A stretch of DNA of 64,000 nt from Symploca sp. SIO1C2 (GCA_010672925.1 JAAHFP010000003.1:124001-188000), one strand, 5' to 3'. Positions 44,900-54,302 are shown, counted from the first letter of the stretch. Numbers and translations: made by a program. Notes: generated by a model not told the origin, from the letters alone.

Positions 44900-46825
44900 A
44901 TGGCAAAAAACTGGGCGATCGCAGTCGGTATTAATCGTTATGATAATCTCCAGTCCCTCAACTATGCCAAGAGGGATGCCGAATGTATGGGTAATTTTTT
45001 CCAGCAAGAGGCAAGTTTTGAGCGAGTTTTCCTATTTACTGAAGATTCCCCAGCAATTCCTACTACTCCACCGATTTCTACCCAGCCTACCTATGGCAAA
45101 CTACGGCGTTTTTTGCGCAAGCAGTTTGAGAAACCTTTATTAGAACCAGGAGATAATCTCTGGTTCTTTTTTTCTGGTCATGGTCAAATTTCTGATAACC
45201 GTGATTACCTGCTACTTTCGGATACTGATCCTGGAGATGTCAATTACACCGCATTGCCTGTTAACTATGTGACTGAAAGGTTACGCCAATCAGGAGCTGA
45301 TAATGTGATACTAGTGTTGGATGCTTGCAGAAATCAGGGATCCAAAGCCGGAGAAGGGATTGGCAAGGAGCAGCAGAAAGGAATGGTTACCATTTACTCC
45401 TGTAGTCCCCAAGAAAAAGCCTATGAAATTGAATCTCTCCAACAAGGTTCGTTTACTTATTGCTTGTTAGAGGCATTGCGGATTCAGGGAGAGGGTAACT
45501 GTGCTACGGTAGAACGACTAGACCAATATTTACGCCATCGAGTACCGGAAATTAATCGTCAGTATCAGAAGCCTCAACAAACACCATATGCGATCGCAGA
45601 ACCAGTTAGTAAACATCACCTGATTCTCTTACCCCGATACGCCACTCTCCGAGATATCGAAACCTTGAAAAAAGATGCTTATCGGGCTGAAGTGCAGGGG
45701 AAGTGGGAACTAGCCAAGCAGCTGTGGATTCGGGTAAATGTGGCAGCATCTGGTTCAGATACGGAAGCGATAGAGGCATTCGTTAGGATTGCTCAGCAGC
45801 AAGTATTATCGGCAGCATCCCAAGGTTCCACAAACGATAGTAGTGGGAGCATCTTGCTCCCTGGAACAAAGGAAAGCAAGCAAGAACTTTCTGTAGAAAA
45901 AGAGCTACCTGTCACTAATGCTTTAGAAAAGAAAACAACTACGAAAACTACTTTTCAGCCACCAGCATCATCAACATTATCCGTATTTGACTTTGATGTG
46001 GTAACCGTGGATGCTAAAGGTCAAACAATTGACCACAGCAAGAGTCAAGCTAGCTATTTTACCGAAGACTTGGGCAAGGAAATTAGTTTAGAGATGGTGG
46101 TTATTCCTGCTGGGAGCTTCCAGATGGGTTCCCCGGAGACAGAAAAAGGGCATTCCGATGATGAAAGTCCCCAGCACCAGGTAAATGTAGCATCATTCTG
46201 CATGGGAAAATATCCAGTTACCCAAGCTCAATGGCAAGCGGTAGCTGCTTTGCCTCAAATTAACCGTATCCTTGACCCCAATCCATCCAAATTTCAAGGA
46301 AAAGACCTACCAGTAGAGCAGGTATCATGGTATGATGCAGTGGAGTTCTGTTCCAGACTATCTCAAAAAACGGAAAGGAAATACCGATTACCCAGTGAAG
46401 CGGAATGGGAATACGCCTGTCGCGCTAACACAACTACGCCCTTTCACTTTGGAGAAACCATTACTCCTGAGTTAGCGAACTATTCTGGTAACTACACCTA
46501 TGGTTCCGGTCCCAAAAGCAAAGCTCATGAACGGACAACTCCTGTAGGCAGCTTTAAGTTTGCTAACAGCTTTGGTTTGTACGATATGCATGGGAATGTC
46601 TGGGAGTGGTGTGCTGACCATTGGCATGATAACTATAAAGGCGCACCAACAGATGGCAAAGTTTGGTTGGCTGATAATGATAATTATCCTCGGATGCTGG
46701 GCGGGGGTTCGTGGGGCAGCGGTCCCTGGGACTGTCGTGGTGCCGGTCGTCTCTACGTCGGGCCGGACGACAGGGACTTCAACTTCGGTTTTCGGGTTGT
46801 CTGTCCTGCTGCATGGACTCTGTAA
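44900..46825 (+). CDS. Caspase-like protease fused to a formylglycine-generating-enzyme (CLec-type) domain
   Basis: 641 aa. Residues 1-235 form a caspase (C14) domain with catalytic His94 in FFSGHGQISD and Cys143 in VLDACRNQ. A variable linker follows, including SSGSILLPG encoded by a GGGAGCATCTTGCTCCC repeat. From about residue 395, LEMVVIPAGSFQMGSPETEK, VEQVSWYDAVEFCSRLSQ, YRLPSEAEWEYACRANTTTP and YDMHGNVWEWCADHW mark an FGE/SUMF1 domain. The end, from GGGSWGSG (about 601) to FGFRVVC, is the classic DGR variable-region segment. Likely a protease effector with a diversifiable ligand-binding domain, acting with the Pepco protein. Confidence 0.88.
   Translation: MAKNWAIAVGINRYDNLQSLNYAKRDAECMGNFFQQEASFERVFLFTEDSPAIPTTPPISTQPTYGKLRRFLRKQFEKPLLEPGDNLWFFFSGHGQISDNRDYLLLSDTDPGDVNYTALPVNYVTERLRQSGADNVILVLDACRNQGSKAGEGIGKEQQKGMVTIYSCSPQEKAYEIESLQQGSFTYCLLEALRIQGEGNCATVERLDQYLRHRVPEINRQYQKPQQTPYAIAEPVSKHHLILLPRYATLRDIETLKKDAYRAEVQGKWELAKQLWIRVNVAASGSDTEAIEAFVRIAQQQVLSAASQGSTNDSSGSILLPGTKESKQELSVEKELPVTNALEKKTTTKTTFQPPASSTLSVFDFDVVTVDAKGQTIDHSKSQASYFTEDLGKEISLEMVVIPAGSFQMGSPETEKGHSDDESPQHQVNVASFCMGKYPVTQAQWQAVAALPQINRILDPNPSKFQGKDLPVEQVSWYDAVEFCSRLSQKTERKYRLPSEAEWEYACRANTTTPFHFGETITPELANYSGNYTYGSGPKSKAHERTTPVGSFKFANSFGLYDMHGNVWEWCADHWHDNYKGAPTDGKVWLADNDNYPRMLGGGSWGSGPWDCRGAGRLYVGPDDRDFNFGFRVVCPAAWTL
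46700..46825 (+). other. Candidate diversity-generating-retroelement variable region
   Basis: The last 41 codons end an FGE-type C-type-lectin fold. Adenine is strongly depleted here (about 11 of 125 bases). At positions where DGR templates carry AAC/AAT-type codons, the gene has GGC, AGC, GGT, GAC, CTC, TAC, GTC and TTC (46715-46786), while the framework (SW, C at 733-735, R, P, GFRVVC) stays constant. The 3' end (46787-46810, GGTTTTCGGGTTGTC) could be the initiation-of-mutagenic-homing site. Template repeat and reverse transcriptase are not in this window. Confidence 0.72.
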
Positions 46826-46851
46826 CCCTTTGCTCTCTTGGACTTTAGCCC

Positions 46852-46912
46852 AAAACCCACCGGTCGTTTAAACGACCGGCTAATAGCTCAAGTCCACTCA
46901 AGTGGACTAAAC
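46852..46912. repeat. Double-hairpin repeat downstream of the caspase-FGE gene
   Basis: CCGGTCGTTTAAACGACCGG is followed by CTAATAGCTCAAG and GTCCACTCAAGTGGAC. The same layout occurs in the 9870-10083 element with different but self-complementary arms. Confidence 0.78.
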
Positions 46913-46979
46913 CCTTGCCCAGCGCGATGCTGGTGGCGAAATATTGCTTAACATTGGGTCAAAAAACCAAAGTCAATAT

Positions 46980-47246
46980 GTAGGGGCGGGTTCACCCAAA
47001 ACTGGGCACTCTGAGCGATAATTTAGCTAAACCCGCCCCGGCGAGTGAAGTTAAATAGGGCGTGGGATTTCTAGCCCGTTGTTCAAAAAATTATCAATTC
47101 TCCCTTTTTTCTCTATTTCCCCACACTTTCCACAACTTTAGCAAGCTCACCCCACCCCAGCGGCGAAGACACCCATTTGCCCACCGGGGCGGGTTTAGGT
47201 TATTGGCTGGTTGAACCGAAAGATTTTAGGTGAACCCGCCCCTACC
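46980..47246. mobile_element. MITE-like element with GTAGGGGCGGGTTCACC ends
   Basis: Left arm GTAGGGGCGGGTTCACC..AAACCCGCCCCGG (46980-47044) and right arm CCGGGGCGGGTTT..GGTGAACCCGCCCCTAC (47180-47246) are inverted, each arm with its own palindromic pair. There is no transposase. A low-complexity AT-rich centre holds nothing recognisable. Confidence 0.68.
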
Positions 47247-47252
47247 ATATAT

Positions 47253-47405
47253 TTGGTGCTAGATTTAATTGAGCGATCGCATCCAGATTACGAGGGTAAA
47301 ATGGCTGAAGCTCTAACATCTGCCCTCGCTGATATGGGACAATCTCCTGGAATGACTTCTGAAGAATTTAATGGCTGGCTCACAAAAGTGTTTGAATGGA
47401 AATGA
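47253..47405 (+). CDS. Small ORF of doubtful status
   Basis: About 50 residues, VLDLIERSHPDYEGKMAEAL, TSALADMGQSPGMTSEEFNG, WLTKVFEWK, of coding-like composition, read out of the preceding MITE. It has no clear start codon or ribosome site and could be the remaining end of a longer gene. Family unknown. Confidence 0.35.
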   Translation: MVLDLIERSHPDYEGKMAEALTSALADMGQSPGMTSEEFNGWLTKVFEWK

Positions 47406-47442
47406 GAGCGATCTAATCAAAATAGAGTAGGCATTGTTTCAT

Positions 47443-47520
47443 AGCTCACGGATACGCTCTAAGTCCATTGTACGGTTTACTTCAACATTGCCAATAATTT
47501 CATCTATCAAGTCAGGAGTA
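47443..47520 (-). pseudogene. Possible gene fragment abutting MITE D
   Basis: The minus strand reads DTPDLIDEIIGNVEVNRTMD and LERIREL before a stop near 47443, protein-like but only 27 codons, cut off at the MITE. Unknown family. The rest of 47642-47822 shows nothing recognisable. Confidence 0.3.
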
Positions 47521-47641
47521 TCATACCAAATCCGGTTACAACAGAGCCGTTTTGAGCAAACCGTGAAATCCCTGTAGAGACGCGCCATGGCGCGTCTCTA
47601 CAATGTGGAGATAACGGATTGGTGTATACCGGATTTTGTAT
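47521..47641. repeat. MITE-like palindromic element, family D, copy 2
   Basis: TCATACCAAATCCGG at one end and CCGGATTTTGTATA at the other, with the central TGTAGAGACGCGCCATGGCG palindrome. Reverse orientation relative to 4838-4973. Confidence 0.78.
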
Positions 47642-47822
47642 AAAGGCGGGTCATGCGATCGCAATGCCAAATTTCAGTATGACTAAAGTTATAGGTTAGG
47701 TAGAAGGAAGTTAAATCCAACGGCATAGGTTCCAGTGTTGAATTACGCGATCGCTAGACCCCTTACGTGAGTAAACTAAGAATCAGCAGCCACACTAGAT
47801 CAATAATCGCTTGCCACTTCTT

Positions 47823-47871
47823 GACCAATTCCCAATTCCCAATTCCCAATTCCCAATTCCCAATTCCCAAA
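47823..47871. repeat. Heptamer array AATTCCC
   Basis: About six copies of AATTCCC, an STRR array upstream of the holin-like gene end. Confidence 0.85.
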
Positions 47872-47887
47872 TAAGAAACCCCTTTCC

Positions 47888-48238
47888 TTACCTACCAATT
47901 CCTGTGAGCAAGCCTAGTACACCAGAAACCAAAGACAAAATAATTGCACCAATAAAGGCAGCCCAGAAGCTATTGATCATAAAAGCATTAGGAACCAGGT
48001 AGGCTACCAGAGAAAGCATAACAGCATTAACGACCAAGAGAAACAAACCGAAGGTCACAAAAGTCAGAGGTAAGGTTAAAAACTTGATAACAGGCTTAAC
48101 AATCGCATTAACTAAGCCTAAAACAGCTGCTGTAACGAGAGCATCGGGAAAGCTATTAATATCAAAACCGACTACAAGTTCAGCTGTAATCACCAAGGAG
48201 ACAGCAATAAGTATCCAAGTTAAGAAAAAATTAACCAT
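47888..48238 (-). CDS. Phage-holin-family (YvlD-like) membrane protein
   Basis: 116 aa with four predicted membrane helices (LTWILIAVSLVITAELVV, ALVTAAVLGLVNAIVKPVI, LTFVTFGLFLLVVNAVML, FWAAFIGAIILSLVSGVLG). The pattern LVNAIVKPVIKFLTLPLTFV is the signature of the four-TMS holin superfamily protein (DUF/PF04020), common in bacteria and not by itself evidence of phage. Role uncertain, often linked with membrane stress. The spacer 48239-48365 holds a CCCCCTTTCCAAGGGGGATT hairpin repeat. Confidence 0.88.
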   Translation of the reverse strand: MVNFFLTWILIAVSLVITAELVVGFDINSFPDALVTAAVLGLVNAIVKPVIKFLTLPLTFVTFGLFLLVVNAVMLSLVAYLVPNAFMINSFWAAFIGAIILSLVSGVLGLLTGIGR

Positions 48239-48365
48239 TGTTTTATTTAAACATCAATCAATTGAAATTAAGCAATTTTTATATTTAGTAAGATACATTA
48301 TTAAAACTCAAAGTCCCCCTTTCCAAGGGGGATTTAGGGGGATGGGGGTAATTAAAAAATCTTAA

Positions 48366-48896
48366 TTAAGCACCAGCTACAACAAAGTCAACTTCATCTG
48401 TACCGTCAGTTTCACCTTGTCCAGATGTGATTTGCTCACCATTCACTTCAATAGCAAAAGGTGTGCTATCTAAGCCTGGTAAGTTATAGTCAGTTGCATC
48501 CTCTGTATAACCTACACTAGCTATCATTTGGCGACCTGCATCTGTATACAGAAAAGCCAACATTTGATTCTTTTCTTTTTCATTATCGCGAGCCCAAATA
48601 ACCATGCATTGTTGGTCTTGATAATCAAATACCTTAGGAGCACGAGTAGGAACGTAACGACCTGGAGCCCCAAAACTAGCATCAAGGAACTCTTGAACGG
48701 AACTATCTTCTACATTCGCATAAGCAACTTCTTCTGAAGATATTGCTGCTATAGCCTCATCCTCTTCTGCTTCATCTACTTCTGGGACTTCTTCTTCTTT
48801 ATCACGGTTGCGGAAATAATCCACTGCCATTTTAGTCCCAATTCCACCAACTGCGGCTACACCAGCACCGATTAGAATATTACGCAGTTTACTCAT
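48366..48896 (-). CDS. Membrane-anchored conserved protein of unknown function
   Basis: 176 aa. One N-terminal hydrophobic segment (ILIGAGVAAVGGIGTKMAV) is followed by an acidic linker (EEEVPEVDEAEEDEAIAAI) and a C-terminal domain (FDYQDQQCMVIWARDNEKEK, MLAFLYTDAGRQMIASVG). No known motif. Single gene with a repeat-rich upstream spacer. Confidence 0.68.
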   Translation of the reverse strand: MSKLRNILIGAGVAAVGGIGTKMAVDYFRNRDKEEEVPEVDEAEEDEAIAAISSEEVAYANVEDSSVQEFLDASFGAPGRYVPTRAPKVFDYQDQQCMVIWARDNEKEKNQMLAFLYTDAGRQMIASVGYTEDATDYNLPGLDSTPFAIEVNGEQITSGQGETDGTDEVDFVVAGA

Positions 48897-49306
48897 TGTT
48901 TATCTCAAAGTAAGTTTATTTTGCTGCTCAAAAAAAGCAAACTATTTAAGATTATAAGATTTAGATTTTTTAACGTCAAAATTTATGAATTCGTAACCTT
49001 TCCTTAAGGTTAAATAAAGATTTAATTTTCGTAAAGAATATTTTGTTTAAGTTTTACTACTTTCTTTAATTTGAAAGAGATGCTAATAATCTGAAGGTAG
49101 AAGGCAGGAGACAGGAGGCATAAGGCAGGAGAAAAAATATAGCAAAAGGCAGAGGGCAGAGGGCAGTTCGGCAAAGCCGTTGCCGCAGGCTAGGCAGAAG
49201 GGAAGAGATTGACTGGTAAAGGTTTCAACATTTTGCGTTGTCCTAATCGCCCTGGCGACTGCTATATTTGCTGGGCTAACCCACCCCCCAACCCCCTCCC
49301 AGGAGG

Positions 49307-49470
49307 GGGAGGTTCTAGTTCCCCTGCTGAGGAAAGAGGAGGGGGAGGTTCTAGTTTCCCTGCTGAGGAAAGAGGAGGGGGAGGTTCTAGTTTCCCTGCT
49401 GAGGAAAGAGGAGGGGGAGGTTCTAGTTCCCCTGCTGAGGAAAGAGGAGGGGGAGGTTCTAGTTCCCCTC
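49307..49470. repeat. 36-base minisatellite GGAGGTTCTAGTT..GAGGAAAGAGGAGGG
   Basis: Four and a half tandem copies of a 36-base unit, beginning GGAGGTTCTAGTTCCCCTGC. Units are directly joined with no spacers, so it is not a CRISPR array. It starts in a CCCTCCCAGGAGGG palindrome, a wider interspersed repeat. All frames are open, giving false ORFs. The spacer 48897-49541 shows no gene. Confidence 0.88.
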
Positions 49471-49541
49471 CTGGGAAGGTTTAAGGGTGGGTTGATGCCC
49501 ATACACCAATAGCGATCACATCTCCTTCTCATCCTTCAAAT

Positions 49542-51515
49542 TTATTCTTCTGAAGTTGTTGCTGTCTCTGGTGGCGTGATTTCCTCTACCGAAGCGGGAG
49601 ATTCACTGGGAGTAACTACCTCCTCTGCTAATACTGACAAATCTGTTTGCTCCTCAGAATCAGCTTCGGGTAAGGGAGCTTCCTCTTCTGAAGTCGCTGT
49701 TGCCTCTGGTGGAGTAATTTCTTCTACAAAAGCTTCCTCTTCACTGGGAATAACAGCATCCTCCGATATTGGTGCATCATCTTCTAATTCCTCAGGAATA
49801 ATTACAGCTTCCGATAAGGGAACTTCCTCTTCTGAAGTTGCTGTTGTCTCTGGTGGAGTGATTTCTTCTACTGAAGCTTCCTCTTCACTGGGAATAACTG
49901 AATCCTCCGATATTGGTGCATCATCTTCTAATTCCTCAGGAATAACTACAGCTTCCGGTAAGGGGGCTTCCTCTTCTGAAGTCGCTGCTGGGTCTATTGG
50001 AGTAATTTCTTCTACTGAAGAAGGAGCCTCACTAGGGATAATTGTATCTTCCGGTACTGGTATTTCCTCCAATTCTTCGGGCACAACAGGTGCAGGTTGC
50101 GGATCCTCACGCTTCACCAATTTTATAACGCGCTCCAAGAAACCACCAAATATATTCTTTTTAGGCTCTAATACTGGTTCTGATTCTTCTACTGGTGCTG
50201 GAGATTCATCGGGAATTACTGATTGCTCTAACTCTGATGTCTCTTCTGGTAATTCAGGAGCAACAGATGTGTCCTCTTCCTCCTCTGAAACAATAGATGC
50301 TTCCTCTAGGGATTCAGGAGCAACATATATGTCCTCATCCTCTTCTGGAATAATAGATGCTTCTTCTAGGGATTCCGGAGCAATAGATGCTTCCTCTTCC
50401 TCTGGAACAATAGATGTCTCTTCTAGGGATTCAGGAGTAACAGATGCTTCCTCTTCTTCCTCTAGAACAATGGATGCTTCTTCTAGTGGTTCAGAAACAG
50501 TAGATGCTTCTTCCTCTAGAATAACAGCCGGTTCAGGGGAAGGCTCCTCCACTTCCTCTAGTTCTTCAGTTAACTCTGTGGCAGCTGGCTGCGGTATGGT
50601 TTGGTAATTGGGTTCTATTATGCTACGAGCGACTTCTAACCCTAGTTCACCACGTACTAGCTGAGAAAGAGTATCTTGGCCTTCGGGTTCATAGCTAATT
50701 AGCCGCACCGTGTCATTAAAAACATTTTTGACAGGATTTCCTTGCTCATCTAGAAATTCCAAATGTACCCAGTTTTTACCCGGCTTAAATCCTTTAAGAT
50801 AAAAAGGCTGCCAGTTATCAAGAACAAAGCTTTGACCATTTACTGTGACCCTAATTCGCCAATCAACGATCTCATCCTCAGAATTTTCTGCTGCAACTAG
50901 GTGAAGTGGAGCATTAGTTAGGTAGAAATCCAGCATAATTGGTTGAGCTCCATAACTACCTTGAGGATGATTATAAGTAAGTATTGGTAAAGCTGGATCA
51001 GGATTGTTATCGGTAGTTTTGGTAAAGAGGTGAAAGGTAGTTTGGGCGTAAGCACCTTCATTTTTAAAGCTCTCATGCCAAGGACGAGAAGCAAATACTC
51101 TGAGAGTGTGGGTTCCAGGGGATAAATCTTCAAAAACTAGAGGTTTATCTAACTCATAAACCTCCCTATGAATCTGATTATCTAGGAGCACATGGAGGTG
51201 GAGACCCAAACCTAACTTGGGATCTTGGAAAATTGGTAGATCTTGAACCTGGAATTCTACCTTGACAGTATTATCCTGGAGAACTTCATCAAATGTGGGG
51301 CTAAGAATTGCCACTTGAGGCTGGTAAGCGTCCAAGCTTTGATTGAGCTGTTGAATAACTGAGGGTGGTGCTACCTCCGAGAGTTGTTCTGTCCTGGGAG
51401 TAGGGAATGCCTCCTCGGTACTAGGTTCCTGGGATATCTCAATACGATCTTCTCCACATCCCACCAAACCCCAAGCCAAAATTGCTGCCACCAGCAACGA
51501 AAACAGTCTTCTCAC
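49542..51515 (-). CDS. Lipoprotein with beta domains and a Glu/Ser/Pro-rich repetitive tail
   Basis: 657 aa from a GTG at 51515, chosen because GGAGG lies six bases upstream; the longer ATG frame has no such site. The leader VRRLFSLLVAAILAWGLVGC ends in a lipobox, so the protein is membrane-attached outside the cytoplasm. Residues about 50-290 look like beta-rich domains (QPQVAILSPTFDEVLQDNTV, HLHVLLDNQIHREVYELDKP). The rest repeats EEASIVPEEEEAS-like and EITPPETTATSEEE units, low complexity and probably disordered; slippage there would change length. Function unknown. Confidence 0.78.
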   Translation of the reverse strand: MRRLFSLLVAAILAWGLVGCGEDRIEISQEPSTEEAFPTPRTEQLSEVAPPSVIQQLNQSLDAYQPQVAILSPTFDEVLQDNTVKVEFQVQDLPIFQDPKLGLGLHLHVLLDNQIHREVYELDKPLVFEDLSPGTHTLRVFASRPWHESFKNEGAYAQTTFHLFTKTTDNNPDPALPILTYNHPQGSYGAQPIMLDFYLTNAPLHLVAAENSEDEIVDWRIRVTVNGQSFVLDNWQPFYLKGFKPGKNWVHLEFLDEQGNPVKNVFNDTVRLISYEPEGQDTLSQLVRGELGLEVARSIIEPNYQTIPQPAATELTEELEEVEEPSPEPAVILEEEASTVSEPLEEASIVLEEEEEASVTPESLEETSIVPEEEEASIAPESLEEASIIPEEDEDIYVAPESLEEASIVSEEEEDTSVAPELPEETSELEQSVIPDESPAPVEESEPVLEPKKNIFGGFLERVIKLVKREDPQPAPVVPEELEEIPVPEDTIIPSEAPSSVEEITPIDPAATSEEEAPLPEAVVIPEELEDDAPISEDSVIPSEEEASVEEITPPETTATSEEEVPLSEAVIIPEELEDDAPISEDAVIPSEEEAFVEEITPPEATATSEEEAPLPEADSEEQTDLSVLAEEVVTPSESPASVEEITPPETATTSEE

Positions 51516-51569
51516 AGTTATCCTCCGGTGATTGTTGCCCAAAACTCCACCTCCTTTTTCTACCGGCAT

Positions 51570-51958
51570 TCTATCCTAAGTAGAGCTGTTGATCGGAACT
51601 ATAGAATAAGTAATTTGAAGCATTAAAAGCATGTCTAATTATGAGCATAGACTCTCATCTATATTGAATTTTGTAACATTTACTAGAATTACTATTGACT
51701 TTTTCTCTAGGAGCTTTCGTATTCAAAGCCAAGTTAGAGCTTAATTTGCCCAAATTTGAATTATTGTTAACTGTGGCTCTAGACTGTCCAAGGCAAGACA
51801 TATCATCTACAAGAGAAGATATTCCCTTTAATTATTCAAACAAATTTGGGTATATCCTTTCCCAAGGGAAGCATTTTCGTGGTACTTTCCTCCCTATAAA
51901 GTAAAGATTCAACTCCCCTTGGGTATTTCTCAATCCTTGTCTAGAGAGGAGATTCCTT
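51570..51958 (+). promoter_or_regulatory. psaA upstream region and long leader
   Basis: The 389-base spacer has AT-rich segments, a candidate -35 TTGACT near 51693 and a loosely spaced TATTCA further on, then a ribosome site GAGAGGAG eight bases before the psaA ATG. Strong light control is expected for psaAB, but I see no specific operator with confidence. No gene is convincing here. Confidence 0.45.
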
Positions 51959-54205
51959 ATGACAATCAGCCCTCCTGAGCGAGAGGCGAAATCTAGGGTG
52001 GATAAAGATCCGGTACCAGCTTCCTTCGAGAAGTGGGGTAAGCCCGGTCACTTTTCCCGTACCCTAGCAAGAGGTCCAAAAACTACAACTTGGATTTGGG
52101 ACCTCCACGCTGACGCTCACGATTTCGATAGTCATACCAGTGACTTACAAGATATATCTCGGAAAATATTCAGCGCTCACTTCGGTCACTTAGCCGTTGT
52201 GTTCGTCTGGTTGAGCGGTATGTATTTTCATGGCGCTCGCTTTTCTAACTACGAGGCTTGGTTGAGCGATCCGCTCAGTATTAAACCAAGTGCTCAAGTT
52301 GTTTGGCCAGTTGTTGGTCAAGGTATTTTGAATGGCGATGTCGGTGGCGGCTTCCACGGCATCCAAATCACCTCAGGTTTATTCCAGCTTTGGCGTGCTT
52401 CGGGAATTACCAATAGCACCCAGCTGTACGCAACAGCGATTGGTGGTTTGGTAATGGCCGCTCTGATGCTATTTGCCGGTTGGTTCCACTATCACAAGAA
52501 AGCTCCCAAACTGGAATGGTTCCAGAGCGTGGAGTCGATGATGAACCACCATTTAGCAGTGTTGTTAGGTTGCGGCTGCTTGAGCTGGGCTGGTCACCAG
52601 ATCCATGTTTCTCTGCCCATCAACAAGATGCTGGATGCTGGAGTGGCACCAAGTGACATTCCCTTGCCTCATGAGTTGCTCTTCGACACCGCTAAGATGG
52701 CAGAACTGTATCCCAGTTTTGCAGAAGGGCTTAAGCCTTTCTTCACCTTGAACTGGGGTGTCTATGCCGACTTCCTGACCTTCAAGGGCGGTTTGAACCC
52801 AGTTACTGGTGGCTTGTGGTTGTCTGATACTGCTCACCATCACTTGGCACTAGCAGTTCTATTCATTGTTGCTGGTCACATGTACCGTAATACCTACGGT
52901 ATTGGCCACAGCATGAAAGAAATTCTAGAGGCTCATAAAGGTCCCTTCACTGGTGAAGGACATAAAGGTCTCTATGAAATCATGACAACTTCTTGGCATG
53001 CACAACTATCAGTTAACTTGGCTGTACTAGGTTCCATAACTATTGTTGTGGCTCATCATATGTATGCGATGCCTCCATATCCATACATTGCCACCGACTA
53101 TGCTACCCAGTTGTGCTTGTTTACCCACCATATGTGGATTGGAGCCTTCTGTATTGTGGGTGCTGCTGCCCACGCTGCGATCTTTATGGTGCGGGATTAT
53201 GACCCGGCGCAGAATGTTAACAACTTGCTAGACCGAGTTATCCGTCACCGGGATGCGATCATTTCTCACCTGAACTGGGTATGTATTTTCCTCGGCTTCC
53301 ATAGCTTTGGTCTATACATCCACAACGATACAATGAGAGCTTTGGGTCGTCCCGAAGATATGTTCTCGGATACGGCAATTACACTGCAACCAATCTTCGC
53401 TCAGTGGTTACAAAACCTTCACACCCTGGCTCCGGGAGGAACTGCTCCCAATGCCCTAGCTACAGCTAGCTACGCTTTCGGTGGTGACATTGTGACTGTG
53501 GGTGACAAAGTGGCAATGATGCCAATCACTCTGGGTACGGCGGACTTTATGGTTCACCATGTCCATGCCTTCACCATTCATGTCACCGCTTTGATCCTAC
53601 TCAAAGGTGTACTGTACGCTCGGAACTCTCGCTTGATTCCAGATAAATCCCAACTAGGCTTCCGCTTCCCCTGTGATGGTCCAGGTCGTGGTGGTACCTG
53701 CCAGGTATCTGCTTGGGATCATGTTTTCCTTGGCCTATTCTGGATGTACAACTGCATCTCGGTTGTGATTTTCCACTTCAGCTGGAAGATGCAATCTGAT
53801 GTTTGGGGCACCTTTGAAGATGGTGATGTCTACACCATTGCTGGTGGTAACTTTGCCGAAAGCGCCATTACCATTAATGGTTGGTTACGTGACTTCTTGT
53901 GGGCACAAGCTTCCCAAGTAATCACCTCCTATGGATCTGCTTTGTCTGCTTACGGCATAATGTTCCTAGCCGGTCACTTCATTTTTGCCTTCAGCCTCAT
54001 GTTCCTATTCAGTGGTCGCGGCTACTGGCAAGAACTGATCGAGTCAATTGTTTGGGCACATAACAAATTAAAAGTTGCTCCAAGCATTCAACCTCGCGCT
54101 CTGAGTATCACTCAGGGGCGGGCTGTGGGGGTAGCCCACTACCTCCTGGGAGGAATCGTCACTACTTGGGCGTTCTTCCATGCGCGAATCCTCTTCTTTG
54201 GCTAA
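51959..54205 (+). CDS. psaA: Photosystem I P700 apoprotein A1
   Basis: 748 aa, normal length. PsaA and PsaB form the heart of photosystem I, binding P700, most antenna chlorophylls and the Fx cluster. Visible: the start [20 protein letters not shown], long hydrophobic helices with repeated HHL motifs ([19 protein letters not shown]), and the Fx ligand segment [20 protein letters not shown] with its two Cys. The end is [11 protein letters not shown]. The ATG has GAGAGGAG upstream. It is followed by psaB after 171 bases with a hairpin at 54278-54302, giving a typical psaAB operon. Confidence 0.99.
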   Translation: MTISPPEREAKSRVDKDPVPASFEKWGKPGHFSRTLARGPKTTTWIWDLHADAHDFDSHTSDLQDISRKIFSAHFGHLAVVFVWLSGMYFHGARFSNYEAWLSDPLSIKPSAQVVWPVVGQGILNGDVGGGFHGIQITSGLFQLWRASGITNSTQLYATAIGGLVMAALMLFAGWFHYHKKAPKLEWFQSVESMMNHHLAVLLGCGCLSWAGHQIHVSLPINKMLDAGVAPSDIPLPHELLFDTAKMAELYPSFAEGLKPFFTLNWGVYADFLTFKGGLNPVTGGLWLSDTAHHHLALAVLFIVAGHMYRNTYGIGHSMKEILEAHKGPFTGEGHKGLYEIMTTSWHAQLSVNLAVLGSITIVVAHHMYAMPPYPYIATDYATQLCLFTHHMWIGAFCIVGAAAHAAIFMVRDYDPAQNVNNLLDRVIRHRDAIISHLNWVCIFLGFHSFGLYIHNDTMRALGRPEDMFSDTAITLQPIFAQWLQNLHTLAPGGTAPNALATASYAFGGDIVTVGDKVAMMPITLGTADFMVHHVHAFTIHVTALILLKGVLYARNSRLIPDKSQLGFRFPCDGPGRGGTCQVSAWDHVFLGLFWMYNCISVVIFHFSWKMQSDVWGTFEDGDVYTIAGGNFAESAITINGWLRDFLWAQASQVITSYGSALSAYGIMFLAGHFIFAFSLMFLFSGRGYWQELIESIVWAHNKLKVAPSIQPRALSITQGRAVGVAHYLLGGIVTTWAFFHARILFFG

Positions 54206-54277
54206 CGAAGCTTTAAATTCGGTAGTCAAATCCCAAGTGGGGCACACTTTCTGTGTCTTACCTGTCGAAACCTAAAA

Positions 54278-54302
54278 CGACCTGGAACATCCGTTCCAGG
54301 TG
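54278..54302. other. Intercistronic hairpin between psaA and psaB
   Basis: CCTGGAACATCCGTTCCAGG forms a 9-base stem with a small loop, and no T-run. Such spacers can stabilise mRNA ends. Confidence 0.5.

Noticed and set aside
46826-47250. DGR template repeat next to the variable region
   Set aside because: No adenine-rich near-copy of 46715-46810 was seen in the window.
47888-48238. Holin as evidence of a prophage
   Set aside because: This holin-like family is common in non-phage loci and no phage genes are nearby.
49307-49470. Possible CRISPR array because of the 36-base repeat
   Set aside because: The copies are joined directly with no spacers, and no cas genes are present; it is a minisatellite.
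51695-51904. 69-residue frame before psaA
   Set aside because: It lies in the promoter-leader region, lacks a ribosome site and is not protein-like.
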